Assembly (NCBI GenBank): GCA_033807775.1
Contig: CM066313.1
Coordinates: 61,054,484-61,118,483 of the forward strand
Source of the DNA: Saussurea involucrata
Lineage: Eukaryota; Streptophyta; Magnoliopsida; Asterales; Asteraceae
Reading direction: 5' to 3'
Length of the DNA: 64,000 bases
Position numbers and translations under genes: made by a program
Shown: piece by piece, positions 48,155 through 60,623 of the stretch
Position numbering within the stretch: position 1 is the stretch's first letter
Layout: each line of letters starts with the position of its first letter
Notes under the pieces: generated by a model
Told to the model about the DNA's origin: nothing
Database searches by the model: none
The model's input: only the letters and a program-made list of their open reading frames with translations

Positions 48155-48321
48155 TGTAAGTTCTGTAGAAGGGTAGGAACAGTGACTATGATTCCTGACT
48201 TAGGCACCCCCTTACTAAGCACTCCAGCGAGAATGGGGACTACGCTCCTTTGATGGTGTTCGACTGCCGGGGTTTTGAACCATTGGATTTTGTATTCAGC
48301 AGAGGCTGGAAAGCCGAAACT
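48155..48321 (+). CDS. CZIB: CZIB exon 3 (one base short)
   Basis: It starts CKFCRRVGTVTMIP in phase 0 and ends FEPLDFVFSRGWKAET before donor GTAAGT. At 167 bp, one base is missing: after CCT at about 48205 the reading must move one base to reach HPLTKHSSENGDYAPLMV. It holds the second CXXC pair. Confidence 0.8.
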
Positions 48322-48697
48322 GTAAGTCTTAGTTATATAACAAAATTAAGAACATCATTATACTTTGAAACTCTTTTTTATTGTATACTCCAACAAAAAG
48401 TTCATCTCTCATAATCATATATCACTTGCATCATTTTCGTCTGGTTTTAATCAAGTTACCTAACAATAACATACATCATCGCCATTAATAATGGTTGAGA
48501 TTTTGTTAGCCTAATTGATTAAAACTAGATCAAAGTTTTTGATGTGATTGTGTATAAATATATGATGGATAAATCTTTTTGATTGGATATGAAATATAAT
48601 TTAAAAAAGATTGAAGGTACACTTATATAGTTTGCTTCTTGTAAACCATATTATATTGAGTTTTAAGCTTGGCTTTTAGCAAATAACTATTTCAACA

Positions 48698-48700
<3 letters not shown>

Positions 48701-48743
<43 letters not shown>
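48701..48743. repeat. (TA)n microsatellite
   Basis: Pure TA run in CZIB intron 3. Confidence 0.9.
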
Positions 48744-48746
<3 letters not shown>

Positions 48747-49104
48747 CAACATTTCTTTCTTTGTATGTAATACCATGCTTTTAAAACAATAATTATTGAG
48801 TCCATCTATTTAGGCCGTATTCATTTTTCTTCTTAATTTTCAGAAAATGACAAAATGAGAATGAAATGAATGGAGGAAACATCTTCTTTTTTGGCATCTT
48901 TGTAATCTTGATAACTGCATTAAAGAAATGGTGGTAGATTTACAGTCGATCATCCATATTTGTGGAAGTAATTATAGGTTACATTATTATTATTGAAGTC
49001 AATGAAAAGAACGCGATCGCATTAATTAGTTACGGGATTAATTAGCATAAAAACCAACCATGCACATTTCTTATGTACTTTCGTTCTAAAATGATATTGT
49101 TTAG

Positions 49105-49251
49105 ATTGAAGAGGCCAAGATACTCGAGGATGTTGACTTTTCAAGTGGATGCTTTGCCGAATATGATGAGAATGGAGGGTACCCAGTCATGATATCCGAT
49201 GTAGATGCTATGTTCAAGGTGGTTAAGCTGAATTATGAAAACCGTAAATGA
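49105..49251 (+). CDS. CZIB: CZIB exon 4 (terminal)
   Basis: Acceptor TGTTTAG, then 48 codons and TGA. It begins IEEAKILEDVDFSSG and includes AEYDENGGYPVMISDVDAMF. The acidic, Gly/Tyr-containing end is typical of the family. Confidence 0.85.
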   Translation: MEEAKILEDVDFSSGCFAEYDENGGYPVMISDVDAMFKVVKLNYENRK

Positions 49252-49389
49252 ACTAAGTCACTAGTATAGTAGCAATTCAACCGGAAGTTGGTACATTTTG
49301 GTAGTAACTCATGGAATAATGCATCTTGTGGTTAAAGAAAGGGTATTGCTTGTTTTGTGAGACCATCATTGGCTAGTGTTTGGGACTTT

Positions 49390-49740
49390 TCACCAAGCTA
49401 GCCATTTATGACAAACAAATTTGAGAAAATAGACGTTTTTAAGGGTTTTTAAAGAAATAACCATGAATTCCATAAGTGAATCTGTCAATTTGTAGAATCC
49501 AAAATTTGTTGGTTGGTGGGCCAAATCAGCAAAAAAGTCAAATAGGTCATGTATCCCGAACTTCATAGTTTCGCCAATTTTGTGGAAATTCGATGAAATT
49601 CCACATGTCAACACATTGTTGGTTGGAAAAATCAAAGATGCGTCTCACTTGTCCATTTGGCCGAATTGATGACTATTTATTTAAAACCTTTAAAATTGTG
49701 GCTATTTTCTCTCTGTTTTGCTGGGGGTCATGACTCATCA
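49390..49740. mobile_element. Possible MITE with imperfect inverted repeats
   Basis: GAGAAAATAGACG...TTTTAAGG...AAATAACCATGAATTC on the left resembles the complement of 49668-49725 (GAGAAAATAGCCACA...AAATAGTCATCAATTC). Exact ends and target duplication were not resolved. It lies about 150 bp after the CZIB stop. The rest of 49252-51024, apart from the small Helitron, shows no gene. Confidence 0.4.
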
Positions 49741-50346
49741 TGAGGGGTAGATTAACCGTCAAGACATTGGCTTTTCTTTTCTGAGATCAGTAGTTCAAGT
49801 CGTGTCGGGGAGATCTGTCTAACTGATAATTCAAGTCCCCATTGAATTAGTCGATGTGCGTGCAAGCTCACGTAGACACCCACCAAGCAAAAGCGGTTGG
49901 ACCTAATTGCATTAATACAAATGGGAAGAACATGTGCTTTGATACAAGGGTCTTGTAAAGAATATGTTACTTTTAGATACAAAACAAACCAAGTTTGAAA
50001 AATTGTCATAACTTATTTTGATTCTTTTATAACTTATCGTTATCTATATTTTCTGGATTTTATTATTACGGTTCCAGTTCTTGATCAATGTTTGTTCTTT
50101 TAGAATCCAATATTTTAATGTCATGAATACTTTAATTATGTATTGAAGGAATACATAAGCCAACATATCAAGAGAAAAATTACATAATTAATTATAAAAA
50201 AATACCTTTTTTTTTCAAGTGTCAATCTCAATTAGTGACTCTTTCTCATAATAAATGTATGTATTTTTAGTTTATTTTGTCCTGAAACAATACACGTGTC
50301 TGTTTTTTAAAAATAAGTACATACTTTTTAATTATATTCTTAAATA

Positions 50347-50720
50347 CTAAAAATCTACCCGTGCAATTCAGCGCGATATATCTCGATTTTAATGTTCTAA
50401 TTTATTTTAATGTGTGGTTTTGAGAAAACGGTCATGTTTTCTTATAAGTTTGTTTAAAGAATGACGATTTTTATAGAGTTCATGATTTAAGGATTTGAAA
50501 GTGGTTAGAGATAAGAATTAATTAATAAGGGTCCATGATTTAAGAATTGGAAGGATGTTAGAGATAAGTTTTAATCAAATAATTAGCATTAAAAACGGTA
50601 CATAAAGCTTCATTAGTTGTTTTTAAGAGATTTTAAGTAATTAACATTAAATAGCGGTACATGAAGCTTTAGGAGTTGTTATTAAGAGTTTTTCATAAAT
50701 GCTTTATAATATAGTATAGA
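50347..50720 (-). mobile_element. Short non-autonomous Helitron (374 bp)
   Basis: On the minus strand it starts TCTATACTATATTATAAAGC (from 50720), the common plant Helitron 5' end. It ends TTAG at 50347 after a degenerate GC hairpin (CGCGCTGAATTGCACG). It is flanked by A and T. The usual CTRR end has become TTAG. No coding content. Confidence 0.75.
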
Positions 50721-51024
50721 TAAATGATTATAACTCCCTTCATTATTAAGGGTAAAATTTCATTAAGTGAATTAAAAATTATAATAATTATACAATTTCA
50801 AAATTGTGTCTTTATTTCATTTTGAAAATATATTTTGGTACGGATTATGCATTTGTCTTCATTTAGATTAACATTGTAACCCCCAACCTTAGGTACTTAT
50901 CAACCACCTCATAGAATTGTGTCGGCTTTTGTCATAACTCATAAACGATAGGAGATTTTTAACTAATCTAGTCACTAGATAATGTTTAAGCGAAGTCAAA
51001 CTAGGCATAAATTAGTGTTATGAT

Positions 51025-51428
51025 TGTTGAAACCTTCAATCTTATTAATGAATGAACAAATCTCTAATCTATTACAAAAGATCTTCAAGAGATATGGAGA
51101 TTATAGCTAGAAATAGAAAATCCTAATTATAGTGAGAGAAAAGAGAGAGAAACGTTTGTAAGCTAAAAGAAAATGAAGTCGTCCGATTACAAAATGAGAG
51201 AAATAAGTTGTTTATATATTCACGCCAATATTACATCCAACCCCCTCCAACTTCTAGTAGAAGTGCTCCGCTACCCTTTATCTTCCAAGGAAAGTGAGGC
51301 GCAGTCCCTTGTATCTTCAATTATAGACTTTTGACAAAACTAGTCCTTATGAATCTGAAATTTATACAACCAACATTTTAAGTTAGTTCCATGACAAGAT
51401 TGGTACCAGAAAGTCTTACCTTTTAACA
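51025..51428 (-). repeat. 3' LTR of minus-strand Copia
   Basis: 404 bp. On the minus strand it starts TGTTAAAAGG after a G-rich tract and ends TTTCAACA. ATGAT precedes it on the + strand as the possible target duplication. Confidence 0.75.
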
Positions 51429-51431
51429 CCC

Positions 51432-54147
51432 GCCCTGAATCTTGACGCCAGAACATATCTAGTAATTTAAACTTACAGCACAAATGATTGTGCTGATTCA
51501 CACCAAGTGATTTAGTAAAAATATCAGCTGGATTTTCTAAGGAGGCCACTTTTATTGTTTTAAGCATTCCAGCAACAATTTTATTTCTCACTTGATGTAT
51601 ATCAATTTCTATGTGTTTAGTCCTTTCATGAAACACAAGATTATTAGCAATCTGAATAGCTGACTTATTGTCACAATGTAAACCAACATGTAGTAAATTT
51701 TCAACCTTTAAGTCAGAAAGAATGCTAAGAACCCAAATTATTTCACATAGGGCAGCGGCCATAGCCCGGTATTCTGACTCAACAGAGGAGCGAGAAACAG
51801 TAGTTTGTTTCTTGCTTCTCCATGAGATCATGCAAATTCCCAAAAAATAAAAAGACAATACCCGGTAACGGAACACCTTGTTGTTAGGCACCTGCCCCAA
51901 TCAACATCAACAAAGGCATTCAACTTGAATGCATAAGAAGATATTGAAAAATTTACATCTTTACCTGGCGAAGCCTTTAAATACCTCAGAACTCGAAGAG
52001 CTAATTTTAAATGCGATTGACGCGGTGAATGCATAAATTGACTCAAATAGTGAACCGCAAAAGCTATATCTGGCCTAGTAGCTAGAAGATAAATTAGCCT
52101 TCCAATTAATTTCTGATATCCAGTAAAACCTTTTAAAGGAGGGTCTTTAGAAGCTGAACCAGAAGAATTAGTAACAACTAAATTCATATCCATGGGTGTA
52201 TTAATAGGTTTAGCTCCTAAATATCCAAAATCATTAAGCAACTCAAGACCGTACTTTCGCCGAGACATACAAACCCCTTTGTCAGTTTTCAAAATTTCTA
52301 TTCCTAAGAAAAACTTTAATTCACCAAGGTCTTTGAAATTTGATTGTAAATGATTCTTTACCTTGATTATTTCAGTTGTACAATTTCCAGTTAATACTAT
52401 ATCATCAACATAAACAAGAAGAACCAAGAAAACATTACTAGAATTCTTTGTGAATAAAGAGTAATCACTAGTACTTTGACAAAAACCATGGTCAATTAAA
52501 CATGAGGATATAATTTCTCATACCACTGCCCAAGGGCTTGTTTCAGCCCATAAAGAGATTTAACTAACTTGCAAACACGTTTGTTATTAGCAGAAAAATA
52601 ACCAGGAGGTAAAGACATAAGCATTGTTAACATCAAGTTGGCACAAAGGCCACTGATTTTGAACAACCAATGCAAGGACACATCTAACAGTCACCATTTT
52701 CACAACAGGAGAGAAGATTTCTTCGTAATCAATTCCTTCTCTTTGTGAATAACCCTTGGCGATAAGCCTGGCTAATATCTCTCAATCTCACCAGAGGACT
52801 TGTATTTTATTTTATATATCCAACGACAACCAATTGGTTTTCGTCCATGAGGTAAATCAGTTAAAATCCAGGTCCTATTTTTATATAAGGCCTCTATCTC
52901 ATCATTCATAGAAGAAACCCAATTTTGATCCTTGCTAGCCTCAAAAAAATTATTGGGTTCAACAGATTTATTTAAATTAGTTACAAAACACAAATTTTCA
53001 GAACTAAGGAAAGAATAGTTAACAACCTTTTCTAAACCATATTTAACCTTCCCTTCTATAATATAGTCATCAAATCTACGAGGTAAATTTGATATACGAC
53101 TAGATTTTCTAATAGAAGAAGTACTTGGTTCAGAAATATTACCCTCAGGAGGGGAACCCAAATGAACATCATGGTGTTGAACACCTAAATGATGAAACTC
53201 AACAACACGTTGACCACTGGCAGCCATTTCAGTACTACCTGGATCATCAGATCCGACAGATCTTCTTGGATCGTTATACATATTAGTACTTTCAGAATCA
53301 GTTCTGGCAGCTCTAACTGGGCTACCTAAATGGTCACGGTTACTGTTATTTTCAGAATTAACAGAAGTTTTTGTATTTTGAGTTCCATCCTTATTATCAT
53401 CATTGGGCATTCCAGAAGTGAAATCATCTGTTTGAATAGTAATAGAATCAAAGAAATTTAAAGAATTTATGCCACTAGAGTCTAGATCTTGTTTGTTTGC
53501 ACTCATTTTGAAAGGAAATATAGTTTCATAAAATTTTACATCTCTAGAAATGATAATTGTTTGGAATCCAAACTATATAATCGGTATCCCTTTTGTGAAT
53601 TGGAATAACCAAGAAGAACACATTTTTCAGCACGAGAAGAAAATTTGTCTACAGTATTAGGCTTAACAGCAAAACAAAGACATCCAAAATTTCTAAGATG
53701 AGACAAAAAGGTGGAAATCCATAAACAAGTTCATAGGGACATTTTCCTTTTAATACTGAAGTAGGAGTCATATTTATAAGATAAGTGGCAGTAAGAATAC
53801 ATTCACTCCACATATTTAATGGAATCTCTCCCTGAAACATCAAGGCTCTAGCAACATTTAGCAAATGTCTATGCTTACGTTCTACAACCCCATTTTGTTG
53901 GGGTGTATAGACACAAGAAGTATGATGTATAATTCCTTTGGATTTAAAAAACTTACCTAGTTTGCTGTTAACAAACTCAGTTCCATTATCACTTCTGAAA
54001 ATCTTTACATTTTTTTCCAAATTGGATGTGCAATAAACTGTGAAAAGAAATGACATTATCACACACTTCATCTTTGTGTTTTAACAAGTAAACCCACACC
54101 GACCTGGTAAAGTCATCAACAATAGTAAAAAAATACCTGTATCCTTC
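51432..54147 (-). pseudogene. Copia integrase-RT-RNase H, multiply broken
   Basis: Reading from right to left: integrase with RSDNGTEF and YTPQQNGVVERKHRHL (54071-53649 and a little beyond to 54147), and a Ser/Asn-rich linker with RKSSRISNLPRRFDDY. RT follows with NRTWILTDLPHGRKPIGCRW (53506-52772), SLYGLKQALGQWYEKLY (52681-52496) and the catalytic YVDDIVLTG (52427 onward). RNase H has SWRSKKQTTVSRSSVESEYR and ERTKHIEIDIH (51900-51340). At least five frameshifts or stops separate these pieces. Lineage is not assigned. This is an older insertion than the Gypsy it contains. Confidence 0.85.
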
Positions 54148-55789
54148 TGTAATACCCCGGATAAGTTCGTTAGTTAAATCCTAGTTCCGTTAAATTTATT
54201 TAATTATATAATTGATGTTTAGGGTAAGTATGGGTTAATTTATAAGAAAAAAGGTATTTTGGTCATTAGAGGATAGTTTAGGGACTAAAATGGTAAATTG
54301 GATTAGATATTATCCATTTAGACAATCAGATATTTCACAATCAGAAAATATCAGTTTGAAGTGTATGTATGTGTTCTTGGAGCTAAGAAGAAGAAAAGAA
54401 AGAGTCTTGTGGTTAAGACATCATTTGGTGTGCTTGGAAGTGAAATTAAGGTATGTCCCTTTACATTTTTTGTGTATAATTGTATTTAGAAGGTTTCTAT
54501 CGGATTAGAATAGTTGATTTCAAGCCTGGTAGTAATTACAGTCGAATCTGGGTAGAAAATGCATGAACAGACAGTAGTTTCCGGATAAGTTGAATGTATC
54601 CGGATGATTTTGATTAACAGTATCCAGATGATGTTCTAAGGTGTCCGGACGAGTCAAGTATCCGGGTAAGTTCCTTTTTGTTATAAGTTTCCGGATGGAA
54701 TGGGATACCGGATGGTATCTGGATTGCTTTGCTATCCGAAAAGATGTGTTATCCGGATTGGTAATGTTAATCCGGAAAGTAGTGTTGTCCGGATTGGTAA
54801 TGTTAATCCGGATTGGTAATGTTAATCCGGAAAGATGTGTTATCCGGATTGGTAATGTTAATCCGGAAATTGGTGAGTTTAGATGCTTTTGAGTATCCAG
54901 TAACCTGTGTTTTGTTAGTTATTGGATAGGGGATGAATGAGGACTAAATGTACTATGGACTCGACTTAAGTTCGGGTTTGGGGGTAACATTTGAGGATTA
55001 GAGTTCTTTAGAGTTCCTAGCTTTAGTAAGACTTATGTGTTTTATATGGTAAAGAGATATATGTATCTATTTGTTTCAGATACTGTGAATCGGAGGTGAA
55101 AGCTAAATCAGTTGCAAAAGACCGGGAAGAGTTTTGTTAAGCAAATAGGTGAGTTTTTATTTAAAATGTTTTCAACTGGAATACATATATGTGGAATAAG
55201 TGTAATAATGTGCATATGGTGTTTATATGAGTATTACACTGCATGAGTGCTAGTTGGCCGGGCTTAGGACCGGTGTATGTTGGCTGTACAGAGGGACAGT
55301 GGTGTTGGCTGTATTTAGTACAGTGGTGCAAATTAATTAATTGGCTCGCAACCAATTAATATGGCCAAGAGAATGAGATGGAAAGATACATAATGCATGA
55401 GTCTTAATTTGGTATTCCTATGTGGATTATGTGTATGATGTTGTGCAAATGGTTTTTAACTAACGGGGATTTACTCACTAGACCTCAAGGTCTAACCCTC
55501 ATTTTTGTTTTAAAAATATGTATTCCAGGTCGTGGATCGAGTAAGAGCAAATAAGAAGGTTAAACCGAGAATAGCTTTTGGGAGGACTATGTAGTTGAAG
55601 ACTATGATGTGTTTTGTAGTTACAGTATGTTTTAGTAATGATGTAATTTACTATGTAAACGTTTGTAATGATGTACTGAATGTTTGTAAAGACTAGGGGA
55701 CCGTATTTGTTATATAATGTATCTCTTGTTTTAACGACGTTATGCAATGTATGCTATTTGAACTATGTATGGGATTACGGGTCATTACA
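54148..55789 (+). repeat. Gypsy 5' LTR
   Basis: 1642 bp from TGTAATACCCCGG to GGGTCATTACA, inverted termini agreeing at most positions. It is followed by a primer-binding site TGGTATCAGAGCCCC at 55792. It contains a TCCGGA-rich repeat zone. Confidence 0.85.
54560..54875 (+). repeat. TCCGGA-rich repeat zone in Gypsy LTR
   Basis: The palindrome TCCGGA occurs more than ten times. Part is a tandem of units such as ATCCGGATTGGTAATGTTA. It is confined to about 300 bp of the LTR upstream of the likely transcription start. Confidence 0.85.
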
Positions 55790-56052
55790 GATGGTATCAG
55801 AGCCCCAGTTTAAGGGATTTAGGTATTAGTATCTGTACCTAGACTTAAACTGCATGTGAAGTAGGATGTCCCTATCATTGTAGAACCTAGGGGTGTTAAA
55901 TATAAAAAGGTAGAAGGAACATCATGTAAGGTAATTTCATTTTTACACCTGGCCAGTGTAATTGTGATCTTACAGGTACATGTTTGAACTGGAATACCTT
56001 GTTATCTGGGGTATGTGCTTATGTGTATATTAACCTTGTCTGAATCAACAGA

Positions 56053-57987
56053 ATGGCAAGTGGTACTAGACAAACGAACCGGGAAGGAGGAGGAAATCCG
56101 AATAGAACAAAACCAACAGCCGGAGGAAGGGGAAGAGGGGGAGAAAGAGGTGGAGGCAGAATTGGAGGCAAAATTGGGGGTAGAATTGGGAGTGGAGCTC
56201 CGCCGCGAGGTAATGAATTTGTTACTAGGGACGATTTAACAACCGAAATGGGAAGACTGCAGACCAATATACAAGCCATGTTTGATCGAACTCGTCATAA
56301 TGAAGCTGATACACCAGATCCGGGTCAGGAAGACGAGATGCCTATTACACCTACAATCACCCCAGTACTAAGAAAGTGTGACTATAAAATGTTCTTAAGT
56401 TGTAAGCCTCCAACTTACTCAAGAGATCGGGATCCGGTAAAAGCTATGAAGTGGCTGAAGGAAATAGAAGCCATCTTTAAGACTAGTAAATGCGCTGAAG
56501 AGGATAGAGTACTCTATGGAACTGCAATGTTGAAAGGCGATGCCCTATACTGGTGGGAAGCACATATGTCCTCGGGAAGATCTGATATATATTCTACTTA
56601 TTCTTGGGAAGAATCGTGATAGCTTTCAGGAAACAGTTTTGTCCTCAAGCTGCAGTTAAACAGTTGGAAGGGGAGTTTATGAACTTACAGCAAGGGAATT
56701 TGTCAGTTTGGGACTACACCGCTCGCTTCTTGGAAAAGTCTCTTTTTGCGGAATACTACGTTGCTACGAAGGCCATGAAGATTGAAAGGTTTATCTTTGG
56801 ATTGAATGCAGAAATCAGAAGTTTTGTGATTGCTAAAGGACCAGAAACTTTCTCCGCCGCAGTAGACGCCGCGGAAACCGTGGAACAAGATAAAGGGAGA
56901 AGTACTAGTGATAAGAATGTGGGGAAAAGAAAGTGGGAAGGACCGCAGTATGATCCGAAGAAGTCCAGGTTTCAGCGATTTGATAACCGTCCACCTTTCC
57001 GACCAGTTGAAAGACCTTGCCCAAAGTGCCACCGTTTTCATCAAGGAAGTTGTCAAGTTGATCCTAGAAACTGTTATAAGTGTGGAAAGAGCGGCCATAT
57101 TGCTAAAGACTGTCGAGTAGTTAGATTTTGTTACTCGTGCAATTCTCCTGATCACCTTCAGTCCGATTGCCCACTGGGGAGATTACAACCGGGTGGTACG
57201 TCAGTAAGACCAACGGGTGTTAGACCGGTAGTACCAAGGCCAGAAGTACCAAGAGCAAGGGGTCGTGCCTTCCAAATAACAGAGCAAGAAGCAGATGAGA
57301 CACCCGATGTGGTTACAGGTACATTCTTAATAAATTCTACACGTGCTAAAGTGTTATTTGATTCCGGTGCAAACCGATCATTTGTGTCGCCTTCTTTTGC
57401 TGCCTATATGCATTTAAAGCCTAAAGTGTTAGATCATGTGTTAATGGTAGATACGGATAATGATAATCAAGTACCGGTTAGTGAGGTATTTGATAGTTGT
57501 GTAATAAACATAGATGGGTGTGGAGTGCCTATTCAGTTATTTCCTATAGCCTTGATCGAGTTTGATGTGGTAGTGGGAATGGATTGGTTAGCCGAGAATC
57601 AGGCTAATATAGTTTGTGATAAGAAATTGATAAATGTTGTCTTACCTGAGAAGGGACCAGTAGTGATTTATGGTGACCGTAGAAATCATCAGTCTTGCCT
57701 TATCTCTTTGTTGAAAGCTCGTAAGTGTATCAATAAAGGCTGCTCAAGTTACTTAGCTTATGTGATAGATATTAAGCTAGAAAAGAATAAGCTGGGAGAT
57801 ATTCCGGTTGTTCGTGAATTTCCGGAAGTTTTTCCAGAAGATCTGACTAGCCTTCCGCCCGTTAGACAAGTAGAGTTTGGTATAGATCTGATTCCTGGAG
57901 CTGCTCCTGTTGCCCGTGCACCGTATCGTTTGGCACCTCCAGAGATGAAAGAGACGATGACTCAACTGCAAGATCTTTCAGATAAAG
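56053..57987 (+). pseudogene. Gypsy Gag-protease-RT start, frameshifted and truncated
   Basis: ATG 56053 opens a Gly/Arg-rich N-terminus and the Gag core (PTYSRDRDPVKAMKWLKEIE, ALYWWEAH). One missing base at about 56615 shifts the frame, and Gag continues in the next frame (RKQFCPQAAVKQLEGEFMNL). Three Cys clusters follow: CPKCHRFHQGSC and the two CCHC knuckles CYKCGKSGHIAKDC and CYSCNSPDHLQSDC. The protease has VLFDSGANRSFVSP and VVGMDWLAENQ. RT begins with REFPEVFPEDL and PYRLAPPEMKE and is cut before its catalytic core. Without its downstream half this copy is inactive as seen here. Confidence 0.9.
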
Positions 57988-58958
57988 TGTTGGTCCCGAA
58001 GGCCTATACAAGTTTGTAGAAGGGGGGGGGGGGGTTGAATACAAACACACAGATTTTACTTTTCTAAATTGTTTATTGATAAATCATTAACAATTTACAG
58101 CTTGTTGCGGAAACAAGATTAAGGATAAACCTAAATCTAAACAAGTTGGAACACTAAGGTTTCTTGCACTAAGAGAGATAAGGAAATTACTAATAATAAC
58201 CTATCTTGAGATAAGAGATTGAACTTGTCCAGAGTTAGCAAGTTACTTCAAATGAAGTGGGTTCATCTCTTTATATACTGCATGCATTTAATGCAAGTCA
58301 GTATACACTTTACACATGTCATCAGCTGGTTGGTTGCATGTCATTGACCTTTGTTGACAACCTTAGTAGCCGCATGGATGAACAGTGTAGTATCAGAGTG
58401 GTTGTACGATTTCAGACAGTCGGAGGTTCTTTTCTGACATTTCGTACGGAGTCGTGCAAGGGAGGTTAAGACAAAAGTACTTTGTACGGAGGACTTCATG
58501 ATCAGCTTTCGTTGATTCAGAGCATTATCATTATCGATTCAGCGAATGATAAAGTTCAGCGATAGCTGAAGTCTTGTACTTGATACTTCACGTTGAGTGG
58601 ACAAATCTGAGTCTTCGCTGATCCGCATCAGTTCATTAGGAGACTTGTCGCTGGTTCTTGAGCTTGATCTTCGACTTCAGCGTAGAACCTTTGTTGACGT
58701 GAAACTTGTCTTCAGGGATCATAAGTAAACAACTAACTTATCAGCGATCATCATAATGACTGAACAGACTCAGAACATTAATGGTGAACAGTGTTCGCTG
58801 AATGTTTAATTTAAAGAGCGAGAGTTCCTATCAGCGGTACTGTAAGATCTTAGTACTTATCAGCGATAGTGAAACTCTGATACATATTGTTTACTTACAA
58901 TTTTCACTAAGTATATAAGATAGGGTCATTATCAATTCACTGAGGGTTTGGATCAACA
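57988..58958 (-). repeat. 3' LTR of minus-strand Sirevirus
   Basis: 971 bp, on the minus strand TGTTGATCC...GGGACCAACA. Near its end it has a run of 12 C before TTCTAC, the same word that ends the inner LTRs at 33220 and 45170. CAGCGA/TCGCTG motifs are clustered at 58510-58870. Confidence 0.85.
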
Positions 58959-58970
58959 ATCTCCCCCTAT
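58959..58970 (-). other. Polypurine tract (minus strand)
   Basis: ATCTCCCCCTAT on the + strand is ATAGGGGGAGAT on the minus strand, abutting the LTR start. Confidence 0.85.
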
Positions 58971-60484
58971 TTGATTATGACATAGCAACAAAGAAAATTG
59001 CTATTTAATGAAAACATAAGGATAAAAAGAACTCATAAAATATTTGTCCCTTTTACTGTTTTCTGGGATCTTTTCAGTACTGATGGAGTAAAGTACATTC
59101 GCTGAAATCTTTCTTTAAAACTTTGAATCAGGTTACAAAGAGAAATGGAAAGATTACAAGTACAAGCGAAATAAATTACAAGTACAAAAGAATAACTGAT
59201 ACAATAGAGAAATAGGCGATCATATCAGTTTGTAAAGGGTTCTTCCTTAATGAGAAGTTCATCAAGGGTCATTGATGTGGTGGGAATCATCCAGTCAGGA
59301 ACGGTTACACCTTGTTTTCTTTTGATCAGCGCTTCTTAAAAAATCAAGGGTTTCAGATGTCGTGCCTAAGGGTCATTCCTGCAGTCACACCAGTAGATGA
59401 GATCTCTCAGCTGTTCGATGGGAGTGATGTGAAGTTCAGAGATGCGTTGAAAATGCTTTCCACCATCGTAGTCAAGGAAAAATTTCCCGTAGGGTTCGCT
59501 TATGACTTTTCCAGGGATGAAAGTCTCACCAGGAGGAAGAGATGTGTCAAGCATGGAAAGATCAGGATCAGGACCAAGGACTTCAGCACGTGAAAAACCA
59601 ATACCTGTTTCATTTCGTATGACAGGGCCATCAATTGAAGATTTAGATTTCTTCTTCTTCGCCGAGGCCTTTCTTTTCTGACTTTCAAGAGGTGGAGGAG
59701 GAGGAGGAATATCCACACAGGAGTAGACTAAGTCGATTTGTTTGTTGATCAGCTTTTCAACATGTTCCTTGTACTTGGACTTGGACTTCTGGATGGCTAA
59801 CCTGATCTCCAACCATTCAGAGAGACCGTACTTCGTTATGGCTTCAGCATATAATTTTTCGTACTTCTTATCTTCTCTGAATATCTCGACTTCAGCGATT
59901 GAAACAAGGGTTGTTCTTCCATAGATGAATACCTTGTTGATTTTGGCAGGAGAGAGTCTGTAGTTGACCTTTTCTTTGCACCAGGCTAAAGTGGACTGAA
60001 ACACAGTTATCTTTTCTTCGGTTATCTTCTTGGCGTTTTCCCAGAGATGACGTTGAACATCAATGGGAACTCTTTTCAGCTTGGGGTCTTTTATTGATCG
60101 TTTAGAAAGCTGGATGGCGTATTCTCTGTCCTTTTCTTCAGCTTCCTTTCTTTCAGCGATTAATCTTTCAGCTCTGAGGTGATCCTTGTATTCCTTTTTG
60201 GAAATTCTGAACTTTTGAGGAACTGAAGGAAGTTGATCACGCCTCAGAATGATTCGCTGATCCTCGAATTGCTTTATTATCTCCTCTCTTCTTTTTTGAT
60301 CCTCTTCACTTAGCTTTTGAGGAGCTAAGGAAGGTCTGTGTCTGTGCGAGAGTAGCTGTTCTTCTGGTTCATCAGTCTCAGAGTTCAAATCTAAGACTGG
60401 GATTATTTCTTCAGCACCAGCTGGTATTATTGGTGAAGTCGCAGTTGTGGAACCTTCAACGATATCCTCAAACAGGGGAGAGGA

Positions 60485-60623
60485 CTAGCTGAAACACAGC
60501 GATCTTACAAGTAAGAACTTGGGTAGAATCAGAGAGAGAAAATTTGTTCAAGTGTATAGGCTTGGGTAGTAAAACTGATAGTGTATGATAGAGGAGGGAT
60601 GGAGTGAGAGATGTTTAGTGTAC
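60485..60623 (-). other. Candidate intron in env-like gene
   Basis: On the minus strand, donor CAG|GTACAC and acceptor CTAG after a CT-rich tract (TTTTCTCTCTCTGATTC), 139 bp. It removes stops in all three frames and joins the two flanking ORFs in phase. This is the best supported of the candidate introns. Confidence 0.6.

Larger units (their letters stand above)
15347..49251 (+). pseudogene. CZIB: CZIB-like CXXC zinc-binding protein gene, four exons, 1-bp deletion
   Basis: Exons 15347-15448, 17366-17470, 48155-48321 and 49105-49251 have GT/AG borders and join in phase 0. The encoded product of about 172 residues matches the C1orf123/UPF0587 (DUF866) family. Its N-terminus is MVNFMLYISAELVNLTN, two CXXC pairs (CNYC at 37-40, CKFC at 70-73) would hold zinc, and it has the signature DCRGFEPLDFVF and a C-terminal AEYDENGGYPVMIS. 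The family is small, intracellular and of unsettled function. Exon 3 is 167 bp and needs one extra base near 48206 to stay in frame. Exon 2 has an Arg/Lys-rich stretch (RRSKRRRA) where the left arm and the family have a Gly/Thr-rich one. Intron 2 is 30.7 kb of transposons. It is either a recent pseudogene or a live gene with sequence errors. Confidence 0.8.
51025..54147 (-). mobile_element. Copia element, minus strand, cut by Gypsy insertion
   Basis: The 3' LTR lies at 51025-51428, followed on the minus strand upstream by RNase H, RT and integrase fragments. Integrase similarity runs to 54147, where the Gypsy LTR begins, so the 5' part must lie beyond the nested insertions, outside the window. 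Confidence 0.85.
54148..57987 (+). mobile_element. Gypsy retrotransposon, 5' part, cut by Sirevirus
   Basis: LTR, primer-binding site, Gag, zinc knuckles, protease and the start of RT, then an abrupt switch to an inverted Sirevirus LTR at 57988. A tRNA-Met primer site and the two-knuckle Gag suggest a chromovirus (Tekay-like), but integrase and chromodomain are not in view, so the lineage is tentative. Confidence 0.85.
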
